A DNA stretch of 50,020 nt from an uncultured Chloroflexota bacterium (GCA_903914955.1 CAIWRB010000374.1:1-50020), one strand, 5' to 3'; shown: positions 17,644-26,675, numbered from the stretch's first letter. Translations and numbers: made by a program. Notes: generated by a model not told the origin, from the sequence alone.

Positions 17644-18624
17644 TTATGGAATTACGTTATGCGGCGCGGCCACGTACTGCCACCAATTGTTATGGATCCC
17701 ATTCTTACGGCCCGCCACGCGCGGAAAATGATTGAGCCACCATTTGTGGTGTTCGCGAATCTCGCCGCCCCATTCTGATGGACCAACCACACGCACATCA
17801 CCTTTGAAATTCGGGAAGTTCAATTGCCAGTCATAGCATTCGCTTCTGACCATGCCCGGGTTATTCCAGTCATAATCCTGCTGACTATTGGGCGCAAAAT
17901 GAATATTTCCACAGGAGGCCTTGCCCGGCGCGATCTTTTCATATTGCGTGAAGCGCCTCCACAAATTGGCAGGGCCTGTCAATTTGCTAAAAGTTTTCTC
18001 CATGATCGATTCGGCGCGGTGACCGTACGCCTCCAGCATTTCGCCGACAAATCTTTCAAAGGAAAATCCCATGATGACAAAACGGCGTTTGCTGGCGTCT
18101 GTGTTTTTTAAAGGAGGCGCGTTACACCAGAATGCGCCCGGCCCGCCCATGATCGATTCGTAAAACCCCGCGTGTGGAAAACCAAATAACCAGACTTCAT
18201 CAATTTCATTTCTTGCCACGCGCTGTAAAATATTAAATTGACTGATGATGGCATGGTAGTTAACTTCCTGCGGCATGTGCAGCGGAACTGTACCGCGAAG
18301 AACATTCATATACGTTTGGGGAGTGTAGCGAAAGCCGTCCGTCTTGGCAGGGAATTCATCCAGATCCACGCGTTGAACGATTTCATAGCGAACCATGCCC
18401 GCGCTGATCTGCATCAGATCCAGCATGAAGCTGGTGATCAAGTCTGCGGTGCGGTACCATGTTTGCTGCTGAGAGAGCGTGACGCCCGAAGCCATGACAG
18501 GGTCATACACGATCAGCAATACTTTGCTTTTTGTGATCTGCGCCGGTTCGGTGATGCTATCGGTTGGGGGTTTGGGTTGAGCAGGTTTGAAAAAACTGGA
18601 AAACGCGCCGAAAAAATTTTGCAT
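17644..18624 (-). CDS. Conserved protein of unknown function, Trp/aromatic-rich
   Basis: A 326-residue protein I do not recognise. A short Pro-rich N-terminus (about 10-30) is followed by a strand KVLLIVYDPVM, then DEVWLFGFPHAGFYES, an MGGPGAFWCNAPP segment, RRFVIMGFSFERFVGEMLEAYGHR written as two blocks here (RRFVIMGFSFERF and GEMLEAYGHR), and a Trp-rich C-terminus (HHKWWLN, HNNWWQY). Alternating hydrophobic strands with Gly/His/Glu turns suggest an enzyme-like alpha/beta fold, but no catalytic motif can be named. It lacks a clear signal peptide. An AAGGA ribosome site precedes the ATG. It lies 42 bases downstream of the PP2C-like/propeller gene and is probably co-transcribed with it. Confidence 0.7.
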   Translation of the reverse strand: MQNFFGAFSSFFKPAQPKPPTDSITEPAQITKSKVLLIVYDPVMASGVTLSQQQTWYRTADLITSFMLDLMQISAGMVRYEIVQRVDLDEFPAKTDGFRYTPQTYMNVLRGTVPLHMPQEVNYHAIISQFNILQRVARNEIDEVWLFGFPHAGFYESIMGGPGAFWCNAPPLKNTDASKRRFVIMGFSFERFVGEMLEAYGHRAESIMEKTFSKLTGPANLWRRFTQYEKIAPGKASCGNIHFAPNSQQDYDWNNPGMVRSECYDWQLNFPNFKGDVRVVGPSEWGGEIREHHKWWLNHFPRVAGRKNGIHNNWWQYVAAPHNVIP

Positions 18625-18666
18625 AAATATTCCTTGTATCTCATCAACACGAGTGCGTTGGGCGGG

Positions 18667-21114
18667 CTACGGCATATCTGTTGCGAAATAGATCTGTCCT
18701 TTTACCGCAAGGTACAACACATGATTGGAGCCAACTGCAATTGCGCCAATGGGGCCTGGTGGTATGGAATTTGACGTTCCAATTTTGGGGCGGAATTGAT
18801 TTTGCAAGTCAAGCGTACGCGGCGTAAAACGGAAAACGCCCTGAGACAGCGAGTCAGCATCAAGCAGCAGAATGGATTGATCCGGCAAAGCAGTGAACAG
18901 CAATTGTGTAAAATGAACGCTGGCAAACAGATCTGTGTCGCGGTATGCCTGAAAAGGATTGTTATAAGGTGATGGATCCTGACATCGCGTGGAGGCAGAG
19001 TTGAGGCGGCTAAAGGAACAGGTGGAAAGATGCCCGTCTGCGTGGAGCATATATAGATCGTCACCGGAAACAACCAGATCAATTACATCCTGCTTTTCAG
19101 GGGTTTGCCCGCCAAAGAAAAAATTTGGAAGATCTATAAAAGCTCCATCTATACCGGTATATACCCACACTGCGCGCGCAGACGAATCCAAGACATACAA
19201 ATTACCGCCATCTAACACAAAGGCTGTTACACGTTCCCAACTGGTGGCAGGCGGCGGCAAGGGAATGGGCAGTGCCGCTTGTCCAGGAGCACAATATAGC
19301 AGGTTGCCGGCCGCATCAATACCTAGCAACGAGGCACCTTTTATATTCACCAACGGTAATGTGAGAATATCGACTAGCGGACCGACTGTGTAATCACCAT
19401 AAACGCCCGGCTTGCATTCAAAAGTAGCATCCAATTCAAAACCGTGTCCACTCTTACCCGGGCTGGCTCTGAGCACTTCTCCATTAGCCGCGTTAAGCAT
19501 GTATAGATCAGATTCGTTGGCCGCCATGCGGCTGATATCGATCCCAAGATTACTGCTGAAGGCCGGGTTGAACTTTAAACGCGCGATCCCCAGCAACGTA
19601 TCGAGATTGGATTCAGCTTCCTGACGGAGCGTGATCGTATCAGAAGTTTCGCGATGTGATTCAGCGATAGCCACATTGCTGATGACATTTTCCCAGGCTT
19701 TACGTTGCTCCACAGGGTCGGTCAATGCAAGCGCTTGCACCTTCATTTCATTTGCATGAAACAAATAGGTATCATATTGCTGACTGCGCCCATATCGCAG
19801 ATAAACAACACTGGCAATGGTAACGACCGCCAGTGGGATCAGCACAGCCATGAACATCATGGTTGCAGTGGATGGCGAGTTAAGGGATTCAGTGGAATCA
19901 GTATTGGGCAGTAAGCGTGGTATAAAATTTCTAAATTTGTCGCTGATGGTTTTGATACTGCCACGCATAAATTGGATCGAACCTGCCAGCGCCTTCGCGG
20001 TTTGACGAGTCAGAACGGAGGTTTCAATCTGAACTAAAGGCCTCCTCACTCTTACAGGCACTGGCTCAAGGATCTTTTCAACGACGGGCAATTCCTCTGA
20101 TTCAACCACAACCGAATCTTCCTTGTCACCGACAGGTTCACTTTCGACGGGTTGTAGTTGGGCTTGTATTTGTGCCCGCGGAATGGAAGCGGGAAAATCG
20201 TGCGGCGGATTATTTTGTGTGCGCGACAGACTGGCCGCAGGTTTTTTTTCCGGTGGAAACGATTCTTCGTGCTGGAGTGGAATCGCATACGCTGAGGCTT
20301 GAATCACATGCGATAGCAGCGCGTCAGCGGAGTCAGCTTTGGAGGTGGAAAAAAATTCCTCGTGCTGAGGCAGGCTCGGGGTTATGCCCAGAGGCGCTTC
20401 CATTCTCTTTTCCTCTTTTGCTTCAATGGTCGCTTTTATTAGATTCACAGCACCCAGACCATCTGTCGCTTGTATCAGCACAGCATTTAGATCTGCACTG
20501 GTCAGCGTCATCAGGCGGCGGCGCATTGCATCCATCAAAGATGGAGCCGCATCATTCAGCGTGCTATTCCAGGCGCTCGGCGCTCTCCCAAAAAAGAGCA
20601 AACGATCCCCCGCATTCAATGTCGTCTGGGCATAATGGATATTCATAATTTGGTTGGCGCCCAGCCCCTTACCCGCAGCAAGCGGCTCATGAATATGACG
20701 TGATTCTTTTTGGCCGAACCAGTATGCATGCATGGGGCCACACATTGAAAGTGTGCATTGTTCATCACGCAATACGGCAAGGGTCAGCCACCCGACCGCA
20801 TATTGACCCTGTATATTGGTGGTCATATTGCGGTCGAACAATGTTTTATTTACATGATCAGAGGCAGTGCGCAAGGCGCTGGTAAGCGAACCGGTGGTTT
20901 TATAAAAAAGATTCGCCGCATCCTGCGCCAATTTTAAATATTCAGTTGTTGAAAATGTGGAAGTGCCGGTCAGCAATAAATAAACAATCAGTCGGTCTTT
21001 TTCGCGGCCGCGCACCGCGTTCTGCGTAGGCATAAGCGCAACCAGGCCAGGCAGGCTGGCGATTTCCTGTCCGTTGATGCGATAGATGGGTGTAAGAGTG
21101 AGGTCAAGTGCCAT
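18667..21114 (-). CDS. Degenerate PP2C-like domain + TM helix + propeller-like extracellular domain
   Basis: An 815-residue protein in three parts. Residues 1-235 follow the PP2C/SpoIIE strand order (RGREKDRLIVYLLLTG, GWLTLAVLRDEQCTL, AGDRLLFFGRAPS) but lack the metal-binding Asp residues: the usual GDG and SDG positions are replaced, so it is probably a pseudophosphatase. A low-complexity Glu/Pro-rich linker (about 240-370) leads to one membrane helix (about 418-440). The outer part has a coiled-coil-like start, then about six repeated segments such as DLYMLNAANGEVL, NLYVLDSSARAVW and DLYMLHADGHLS, consistent with a beta-propeller. It may sense an outside ligand. It is the first gene of a pair with the unknown 326-residue protein. 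Confidence 0.72.
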   Translation of the reverse strand: MALDLTLTPIYRINGQEIASLPGLVALMPTQNAVRGREKDRLIVYLLLTGTSTFSTTEYLKLAQDAANLFYKTTGSLTSALRTASDHVNKTLFDRNMTTNIQGQYAVGWLTLAVLRDEQCTLSMCGPMHAYWFGQKESRHIHEPLAAGKGLGANQIMNIHYAQTTLNAGDRLLFFGRAPSAWNSTLNDAAPSLMDAMRRRLMTLTSADLNAVLIQATDGLGAVNLIKATIEAKEEKRMEAPLGITPSLPQHEEFFSTSKADSADALLSHVIQASAYAIPLQHEESFPPEKKPAASLSRTQNNPPHDFPASIPRAQIQAQLQPVESEPVGDKEDSVVVESEELPVVEKILEPVPVRVRRPLVQIETSVLTRQTAKALAGSIQFMRGSIKTISDKFRNFIPRLLPNTDSTESLNSPSTATMMFMAVLIPLAVVTIASVVYLRYGRSQQYDTYLFHANEMKVQALALTDPVEQRKAWENVISNVAIAESHRETSDTITLRQEAESNLDTLLGIARLKFNPAFSSNLGIDISRMAANESDLYMLNAANGEVLRASPGKSGHGFELDATFECKPGVYGDYTVGPLVDILTLPLVNIKGASLLGIDAAGNLLYCAPGQAALPIPLPPPATSWERVTAFVLDGGNLYVLDSSARAVWVYTGIDGAFIDLPNFFFGGQTPEKQDVIDLVVSGDDLYMLHADGHLSTCSFSRLNSASTRCQDPSPYNNPFQAYRDTDLFASVHFTQLLFTALPDQSILLLDADSLSQGVFRFTPRTLDLQNQFRPKIGTSNSIPPGPIGAIAVGSNHVLYLAVKGQIYFATDMP

Positions 21115-21188
21115 GTAAGAATAATCCCTGAGCGCCTATCCTAAGAGGTGCGTTTCGATAACATTATAACTGGTAAAATTTGGCGGCC

Positions 21189-22199
21189 ATGAAATATACA
21201 ATTCACAATGATTTTTCTGATGTTGATCCACATGAATGGAACAACCTGTTAACAAGCTCTGTTAGTGACAATCCTTTTTTGCGCTATGAGTATCAACGCA
21301 CATGGTGGGAGCATCGCGGCGGCGGCGAATGGAAGGATGCACAGTTAATTTTAATTTCTGCCCGCGAAGAAGAACAGCTGATCGGCATTGCGCCGCTATT
21401 CCTATCAATGTATGACGGCCAGCCTACGCTTCTATTGAATGGCAGCATCGAAATATCCGATTATCTGGATCTGATCGTGCGGATGGATGACCACGCCCGC
21501 TTCCTCTCCGGGTTATTTGATTTTCTCGCTTCAACCTTAACCGATAAATGGCTCACTGTCGATTGGTATAACATACCCAATTCATCCACCACATTAACCG
21601 CCCTAAAAGAGGAAGCTACCAAACGCGGTTGGACTCATCTTGAAGAAATGTACCGACCAACTCCGCGCATCTCCTTGAACGGTGATTTTGAAGAATATCT
21701 TGGGCGTGTAGAAAAAAAACAACGTCATGAGATCCGCCGTAAAATGCGCCGTGCAGAAGAAAGCGGACGCGGCGTCCGCTGGTTCATCTCAAATATGGCA
21801 GATGTGGAATCAGAAATAGATTCCTTCCTCGGTTTGATGGAGCAGGATCAAGGCAAAGCGGGCTTTCTGCATAAACCCATGCGCGCTCAAATGCGCGCAG
21901 TCATCCGCACCGCGCAGGAAAACGGCTGGCTGTGGCTGGCCTTCCTCGAGGCAGATGGGCAGCGCATAGCGGCTTATCTTAATTTTGATTACAACAATAA
22001 ATTATGGGGCTACAACGCCGGGGTCAACCGCGAATTCATGGAGCTTTCGCCCGGCTGGGTTTTGCTCGGTCACGTTTTACAATGGGCTTGTGAAAATAAA
22101 CGGACTGAGTTTGACTTCATGCGCGGCGACGAAGAATACAAATACCGCTTTGGCGCAATCAATCAATATGTGATGCGAGTTAGGTTGACGCGTAATTAA
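21189..22199 (+). CDS. FemAB/CelD-like GNAT-fold acyltransferase
   Basis: A 336-residue protein of the Acetyltransf_6 (CelD/BioF2-like) group. Diagnostic parts are NPFLRYEYQRTWWEH near the N-terminus, the basic helix VEKKQRHEIRRKMRRAEE in the middle and the C-terminal SPGWVLLGHVLQWA followed by FDFMRGDEEYKYRFGA. Such proteins transfer acyl or aminoacyl groups to cell-envelope or polysaccharide acceptors. The substrate is unknown. ATG at 21189 is preferred over a TTG 3 codons upstream. A TAAAAT box lies 9 bases before it and no ribosome site is visible. It is divergent from the PP2C-like gene across 74 bases. Confidence 0.83.
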   Translation: MKYTIHNDFSDVDPHEWNNLLTSSVSDNPFLRYEYQRTWWEHRGGGEWKDAQLILISAREEEQLIGIAPLFLSMYDGQPTLLLNGSIEISDYLDLIVRMDDHARFLSGLFDFLASTLTDKWLTVDWYNIPNSSTTLTALKEEATKRGWTHLEEMYRPTPRISLNGDFEEYLGRVEKKQRHEIRRKMRRAEESGRGVRWFISNMADVESEIDSFLGLMEQDQGKAGFLHKPMRAQMRAVIRTAQENGWLWLAFLEADGQRIAAYLNFDYNNKLWGYNAGVNREFMELSPGWVLLGHVLQWACENKRTEFDFMRGDEEYKYRFGAINQYVMRVRLTRN

Positions 22200-22203
22200 A
22201 AGT

Positions 22204-22233
22204 AAGCAAGTTGCAATACAGCCTGCTTTTTTT
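22204..22233 (+). terminator. Intrinsic terminator
   Basis: AAGCAAG (22204-22210) can pair with CCTGCTT (22222-22228) with one mismatch, followed by a run of Ts to 22233. It lies 5 bases past the acyltransferase stop codon. Confidence 0.45.
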
Positions 22234-22275
22234 CATCCTTCGGGATTATGATTCACAAAAATATTGGAGGCTCTC

Positions 22276-23148
22276 ATGCGAGATTTAACAAATGAAATCC
22301 TTGAATTGATCCGCCGCACATCATCCAGTTTGCCGCCGGATGTGGAAAAGCGCCTGCGCGAATCCTTTGAAAAGGAACAACCCGGTTCATCGGCGCGCGG
22401 GGCTTTTGAAACCATTCTCAAGAATATAGAAATTTCCCGCGCCAATTCCACACCGATCTGTCAGGATACCGGCACGCCAATTTTTTACGTGCATTATCCT
22501 GTCGGGTTATCCACGATCAAACTCAAAGGGCAGATCCGCTCTGCGCTGGCGGAAGCCACCAAACGGTCGTATATGCGTCCGAACGCTGTGGATGCGATCT
22601 ATGACAAAAACACTGGCAACAATCTCGGCGGCGACGATTTCCCGTATGTCCATTTTGAAGAAGTGGAAGGCGATGATCTCACCATCGAGTTGATGCTCAA
22701 GGGCGGCGGCTGTGAGAATGTTGGGCGTCAATATTCCCTGCCGGATAATTCAATCGGCGCGGGGCGTGATCTGGCCGGTGTGCGCAAAGTGGTTTTGGAT
22801 GCAGTTCATAAGGCGCAGGGTCAGGGGTGCGCGCCCGGTATTCTGGGCGTTTCCATCGGCGGTGACCGAGGCTCTTCCTATATCAAATCAAAAGAAGTGT
22901 TGTTCAGTGAAATGGGCACACGCAATGCCGACCCGAAGATCGCCGAACTCGAAGAACGCCTGACTAGTGAAGCCAATGAAATGGGGATTGGCCCGATGGG
23001 TTTCGGCGGAGCGACAACCATATTAGACACCAAGATCGTTGGCTTGAGTCGTTTGCCCGCTTCGTATTTTGTCTCTGTTTCATATATGTGCTGGGCGTAT
23101 CGCCGCCGCAAGATGACGGTGAAGGGTGAGGAAGTAATTTACGATTAA
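22276..23148 (+). CDS. Class I fumarate hydratase, alpha (Fe-S) subunit
   Basis: A 290-residue subunit of two-part, iron-sulfur fumarase, which interconverts fumarate and malate. The likely [4Fe-4S] ligands by family spacing are Cys62 (TPICQDTGTP), Cys185 (GQGCAPGI) and Cys272 (VSYMCWAY). GGDRGSSYIKSK is also typical. The ATG at 22276 is fixed by GGAGG 5 bases upstream; a TTG 4 codons earlier overlaps that ribosome site and is rejected. The beta subunit follows after 7 bases. L-tartrate dehydratase (TtdA) is a close relative and cannot be excluded from sequence alone. Confidence 0.9.
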   Translation: MRDLTNEILELIRRTSSSLPPDVEKRLRESFEKEQPGSSARGAFETILKNIEISRANSTPICQDTGTPIFYVHYPVGLSTIKLKGQIRSALAEATKRSYMRPNAVDAIYDKNTGNNLGGDDFPYVHFEEVEGDDLTIELMLKGGGCENVGRQYSLPDNSIGAGRDLAGVRKVVLDAVHKAQGQGCAPGILGVSIGGDRGSSYIKSKEVLFSEMGTRNADPKIAELEERLTSEANEMGIGPMGFGGATTILDTKIVGLSRLPASYFVSVSYMCWAYRRRKMTVKGEEVIYD

Positions 23149-23155
23149 GGAGAAT

Positions 23156-23779
23156 ATGATGAAACAGATAACTACTCCAATAACCGATGATGTGATCCGC
23201 GACTTAAAAGTCGGCGATGCGGTTGCGCTTTCCGGTATGCTGGTGACCGGGCGCGACGCCGTCCACAAATGGATGATCGAAACTTTTATCAAAAAGACTC
23301 GAGAACCTCAGGGCGATGATCTGCAAGTCTATGAAGAATTGAAAAAACTATTGAACGGTTCGGTCATCTATCACTGCGGACCGGTCGTCTCGGGACTTGA
23401 TACAAAAGAATATAAATTTGTGGCGGCTGGCCCGACCACATCCATCCGCGAGGAACCGTATCAAGCCGATGTGATGAAGCACTTCAATCTCAAAGGTGTG
23501 ATCGGCAAAGGCGGCATGGGCGCAAAGACCCTCAAAGGCTGTGAAGAAACTCCCGCAGTATATTTCCACGCCATTGGCGGAGCGGCTTCCTATATCGCGC
23601 AGACAGTCACCAAAGTGCATGGTGTGTTCAAGCTGGACTTTGGCGTGCCCGAGGCGATCTGGGTGATCGAAGTCAAGGAATTCCCGGTTGTCGTCACCAT
23701 GGATTCGCATGGCGGCAGTCAGCACGCGGTGATCGAAGCATCTTCGAAGAAAATCTTGGAAGACCTGCTGGCACGATAA
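23156..23779 (+). CDS. Class I fumarate hydratase, beta subunit
   Basis: A 207-residue C-terminal-type subunit that completes the active site of the two-part fumarase. Signature segments are SGMLVTGRDAVHKW, YHCGPVV, AAGPTTSIREEPY and IGKGGMGAKT. Two ATGs stand in tandem at 23156 and 23159; the AGGAG site is 3 bases from the first and 6 from the second, so translation may use the second. It forms an operon with the alpha subunit and is followed by a terminator hairpin. Confidence 0.92.
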   Translation: MMKQITTPITDDVIRDLKVGDAVALSGMLVTGRDAVHKWMIETFIKKTREPQGDDLQVYEELKKLLNGSVIYHCGPVVSGLDTKEYKFVAAGPTTSIREEPYQADVMKHFNLKGVIGKGGMGAKTLKGCEETPAVYFHAIGGAASYIAQTVTKVHGVFKLDFGVPEAIWVIEVKEFPVVVTMDSHGGSQHAVIEASSKKILEDLLAR

Positions 23780-23804
23780 TAATGAAGGAATTCAAAATGA
23801 TCGT

Positions 23805-23842
23805 TATAAAAAACTTCCGAGGTGTTGGCTTCGGAAGTTTTT
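23805..23842 (+). repeat. Left copy of 38-bp direct repeat (terminator hairpin)
   Basis: A hairpin with stem AACTTCCGA/TCGGAAGTT and a T-run tail, 25 bases after the fumarase beta stop, so it can end the fumarase operon. The same 38 bases recur with one change (T23823 for C26694) at 26676-26713. The two copies bracket the AbiE/IS630 island. Confidence 0.85.
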
Positions 23843-24499
23843 TTGATTCTCAAGGCGATGGTCAGGAAACCAGCGGTATTTTTTATTTCCAGTCTTTGCG
23901 CGGAGTCCAATGGCGGTTTGATTTTATTTTGTTGATGGATGCCAGTAATGGGTGTTGAAGAAAAATCCAAATCTTTTGGATGATGGTTACGAAGTCATTG
24001 CTTTCGTTGGTTTCAAGGTTCATCTTTTTCAGAAAATTACTCCAGCGAACCTGGTTAGCGGATGCGTATTCAACTGTCAGAGCAATAGGCCTTTCGATCG
24101 GAAGTTCAGTATCGCGTTTCCTAAAAGTAGTTTCAATTGCCTTTTGCAGGGGCTGGCTATCAAAATCAAATGTCTCCGAGATCAACCACAGATCGTAGTA
24201 ATCCTTCATGCGGCTGTTCAATTCTGCGTGGCGTATCATGGCATGGAATTTCTCCGCGACCACAGACTCCTTTGGATATCCTTTCATGCGGACCTGTTTG
24301 AGGCCAGGCAGGATATTTGGGTAATCTACAGTTTCGGCTTTTGACGCAACCTCATCGGAAAATCCGATATCGATCTGAACTGGGATTTTTGAACGCCCTA
24401 AATGAGCAGTCAATTTTGCGCGAATGCCTTGCTATACTGAAAGCGGGTACAAATTGAGGTTTTAAGAAATCGTAAAAAAAGATTTGGTAAGATAGTGCA

Positions 24500-25539
24500 A
24501 TGACCATTCAGATTGAATTCACGCCAGAACAAATTTCAGAACTGCGCTATCAACACTACAACCATCTTGTGCCATTAGTGCAACGTCGCATGGAGGCTCT
24601 CCTGCTAAAGGCGCATAAATTACCGCATGGACAAATCGAAGAAATCATAGGCGTGACTGGGAATACCATCCGAGAATATTTTGATCTTTATCAAGAAGGT
24701 GGTATAGAGAAGTTGAAGGAAATCAACTACTACAAACCTGAGGGTGAATTGGTCAAACACATTGTGTCCTTGGAAGCGTATTTTCGAGAAAATCCGCCAG
24801 CCAGTATCAAGGAAGCCCAAAAAGAGATCGAGGAGATCACAGGCATAAAGCGCAGTGAAACGCAAGTGCGCGAGTTTTTTAAAAAAAACTCAATCTTCGT
24901 TACCGGAAAGTAGGGATGATCCCGGCCAAAGCCGATCCAGAAAAACAGAAAGAATTTCTAGAAAAAGACCTGCAACCTCGATTAGATGAAGCGCAGGCAG
25001 GGAAAAGGGTGGTTCTATTCGTGGATGCGGCTCATTTTGTGTTATCTGCCTTCCTCGGCTTTCTGTGGTCAGTAGCACGTATTTTTATTCCAGCGCCATC
25101 TGGGCGTCAACGGTTCAATGTCCTGGGTGCACTCAATGCGATTACGCACGAAATGATCACGGTCACCATTGATGCGTACATTACCGCTCAAAGCGTGTGC
25201 GAGCTGTTAGAAAAAATCGCGGTGCGTTATGTAGGCATACCGATTACCATTATTTTGGACAATGCTCGCTACCAGAAATGAGCCTTGGTCATGGAAAAAG
25301 CCAAGAGTTTGAACATTGAATTGTGCTTCCTGCCATCCTATTCGCCCAATCTTAACTTGATCGAAAGAGTTTGGAAATTCGTGAAAAAGAAATGTCTGTA
25401 TTCACAGTACTATGAAAAATTTCCTGCTTTCAAAGATGCTATTTCAAAGTGTCTGCAAGAAACATCGACAACTAGAAAGCCGATCTCGGTTCTTTACTCA
25501 ACTTACGTTTTCAGACCTTTGAAAAAACGTAATTCCTGA
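24500..25539 (+). pseudogene. IS630 transposase, frame change plus in-frame TGA
   Basis: About 346 codons in total, normal for IS630. The first part (24500-24913) has the N-terminal helix-turn-helix (KLPHGQIEEIIGVTGNTIRE). A -1 shift near 24889 gives the continuous IS630 sequence LNLRYRKVGMIPAKADPEK. The catalytic Asp residues lie in LFVDAAHF and ILDNARYQK and the Glu in NLIERVWK, with D-34-E spacing. A TGA at 25279-25281, just after NARYQK where relatives usually have Cys, breaks the gene between the last Asp and the Glu. So the element is probably immobile. An ATG at 25285 restarts in the same frame but lacks the first two catalytic residues. Confidence 0.85.
24883..24889 (+). other. Putative -1 ribosomal frameshift heptamer A_AAA_AAC
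   Basis: Within TTTTTT-AAAAAAAA-CTC, the zero-frame codons AAA AAC preceded by A form the classic slippery heptamer. Slippage by -1 here joins the helix-turn-helix part to the catalytic part of the transposase. Programmed frameshifting is known in some IS630-family members. A simple base loss in the homopolymer is the alternative. Confidence 0.55.
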
Positions 25540-25912
25540 CCGTGTGAGGTATAGTCCGCGTCTATTTGTGTTTTTTCAACTGAAATTGATTTTGGGTCAA
25601 AAACAATTCCATCCTCAGGCGAGGACTCGGCAATGACCTCCCTGAGAATTTGAAACAGGCTTTCACGGCTGTTGATCACGTAGCCGCGAAAATCAATATC
25701 CTTTGTAGACCTGCGAAGTGGAATGTTCCAAACGTAAAACAGCAAGCCTCCTTTGAGGATGAATTTTGCCGCATACTTTGTCTTTGAAAGCCGAAACAGA
25801 AATCTTTCCATTGTATAGTATTGAAGAATTTCAGCAAAAGGTCTTCCCTGTTTCCCGGCTTCATTCTTCAATCGCGCCTGTATGGAGGCAGGAGTATTTT
25901 TTACAAGTTCTG

Positions 25913-26518
25913 TCATAGCAGCGCCTCCAGATATGGACGCATTATCTTTTCCACCCGATTGACTTTTGCATATTCCATCAGCAGAGACACCTTCGGGCGC
26001 GGCTGTCTGAGATAGTCCTTCAAGGCTTCGAGCGCAATATCCATGCCGATCTTTTCGCGGAATTTGAAACAATCAGCAACGGTTTTCTCGCGGTTATAGA
26101 TTTTCACCTTCACGCCGTCCACAACTTCCTCCACGATCCCTGCTTGATAAGCTTCCTGCGAAAGATGGAAAACGCGGATGGGCGGATATTCGATCTTCGG
26201 TGTTTTGACATCGCGCGGCAGGGCAAAATATACCTGGTGCGGAATTTGCGTGGTCAGATCGTGGAAATACAGTGCAGAGATAAGACAGATCACCGCTCGT
26301 GGTACGCGCAGGCTGATCTGCACCAGATCGGGGCTGCCCAGCGGATCGGATTCACTCAGACGGTAAATCCCCTGTGCCTCGCGGACAAGTTGACCTGCTT
26401 TCACCATTTCGTAGAGGATATGCTTTGGCACACCCTGCTCAATGGCAGTGGATGCGCGCAGGATACCGCTTTTCTTAGCGAAAATCTTTTTATATTTTGC
26501 GTAGATTTCTGTTGCCAT
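25913..26518 (-). CDS. abiEi: AbiEi-type antitoxin/transcriptional repressor
   Basis: A 201-residue type IV antitoxin. The N-terminal winged-helix region (about 1-65; FAKKSGILRASTAIEQGV, LVREAQGIYRL) binds operator DNA in the family, and the C-terminal half (VYFALPRDVKTPKI, VKIYNREKTVADCFKFR) is the usual AbiEi domain. The ATG at 26518 is preferred over one 9 codons upstream, because TATAAT lies 6 bases before it. The stop overlaps the toxin start (ATGA). The antitoxin is intact while the toxin is broken, so it may be a solitary repressor now. Confidence 0.88.
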   Translation of the reverse strand: MATEIYAKYKKIFAKKSGILRASTAIEQGVPKHILYEMVKAGQLVREAQGIYRLSESDPLGSPDLVQISLRVPRAVICLISALYFHDLTTQIPHQVYFALPRDVKTPKIEYPPIRVFHLSQEAYQAGIVEEVVDGVKVKIYNREKTVADCFKFREKIGMDIALEALKDYLRQPRPKVSLLMEYAKVNRVEKIMRPYLEALL

Positions 26519-26524
26519 GCAGAG

Positions 26525-26530
26525 ATTATA
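26525..26530 (-). promoter_or_regulatory. Putative -10 box, leaderless spacing (abiEi)
   Basis: TATAAT on the minus strand ends 6 bases before the abiEi ATG. A TTGTAT lies about 19 bases further upstream. No ribosome site is present. AbiEi proteins typically repress their own promoter by binding inverted repeats, but no clear one is seen here. Confidence 0.5.
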
Positions 26531-26675
26531 CAACAAAAATACCACACTTATACAAAAACATGGCGTTTTAGGATGTTACTAAAAATTAAAGGAACTCAAC
26601 GTGACCATCGAAGATAGCAAAGATGGGACAACGTGGAGACATTCGTAATTTTGGAGATAGGTAATAAGGAATAAG

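Larger units (their letters stand above)
24435..25551 (+). mobile_element. IS630-family insertion sequence
   Basis: A 1117-bp element with ends starting TACTGAAAG and (complement) TACCTCACAC; the terminal inverted repeats match at 17 of 29 positions. Each end is flanked by a TA dinucleotide (24433-24434 and 25552-25553), the target duplication expected of IS630/Tc1-like transposition. It carries one transposase reading frame interrupted by a frame change and a stop codon. It inserted in the opposite orientation to the abiEii gene. Confidence 0.85.
23883..25916 (-). pseudogene. abiEii: AbiEii-type nucleotidyltransferase toxin, split by an IS630 insertion
   Basis: The toxin of a type IV AbiE system; family members are nucleotidyltransferase-fold toxins. 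The N-terminal piece (25916-25552) holds KGGLLF and the catalytic-type DID motif (Asp73-x-Asp75 in RRSTKDIDF). The C-terminal piece (24432-23883) begins GIRAKLTAHLGR and includes PKESVVAEKFHAMIR and SRMKDYYDLW. Removing the element and one TA target copy joins the pieces exactly in frame (915 bases, 304 residues, a normal family length), with a TAG codon at the junction where a Tyr codon is expected. The start overlaps the antitoxin stop (ATGA). The toxin is therefore inactive as it stands. Confidence 0.85.

Noticed and set aside
20172-20648. 158-codon plus-strand frame opposite the propeller gene
   Set aside because: Antisense shadow of the linker-coding, low-complexity region of the 815-residue protein.
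25917-26072. N-terminal extension of the AbiEii N-terminal piece
   Set aside because: It lies antisense-free but fully inside abiEi in another frame, and the ATGA overlap at 25913-25916 gives the natural start.
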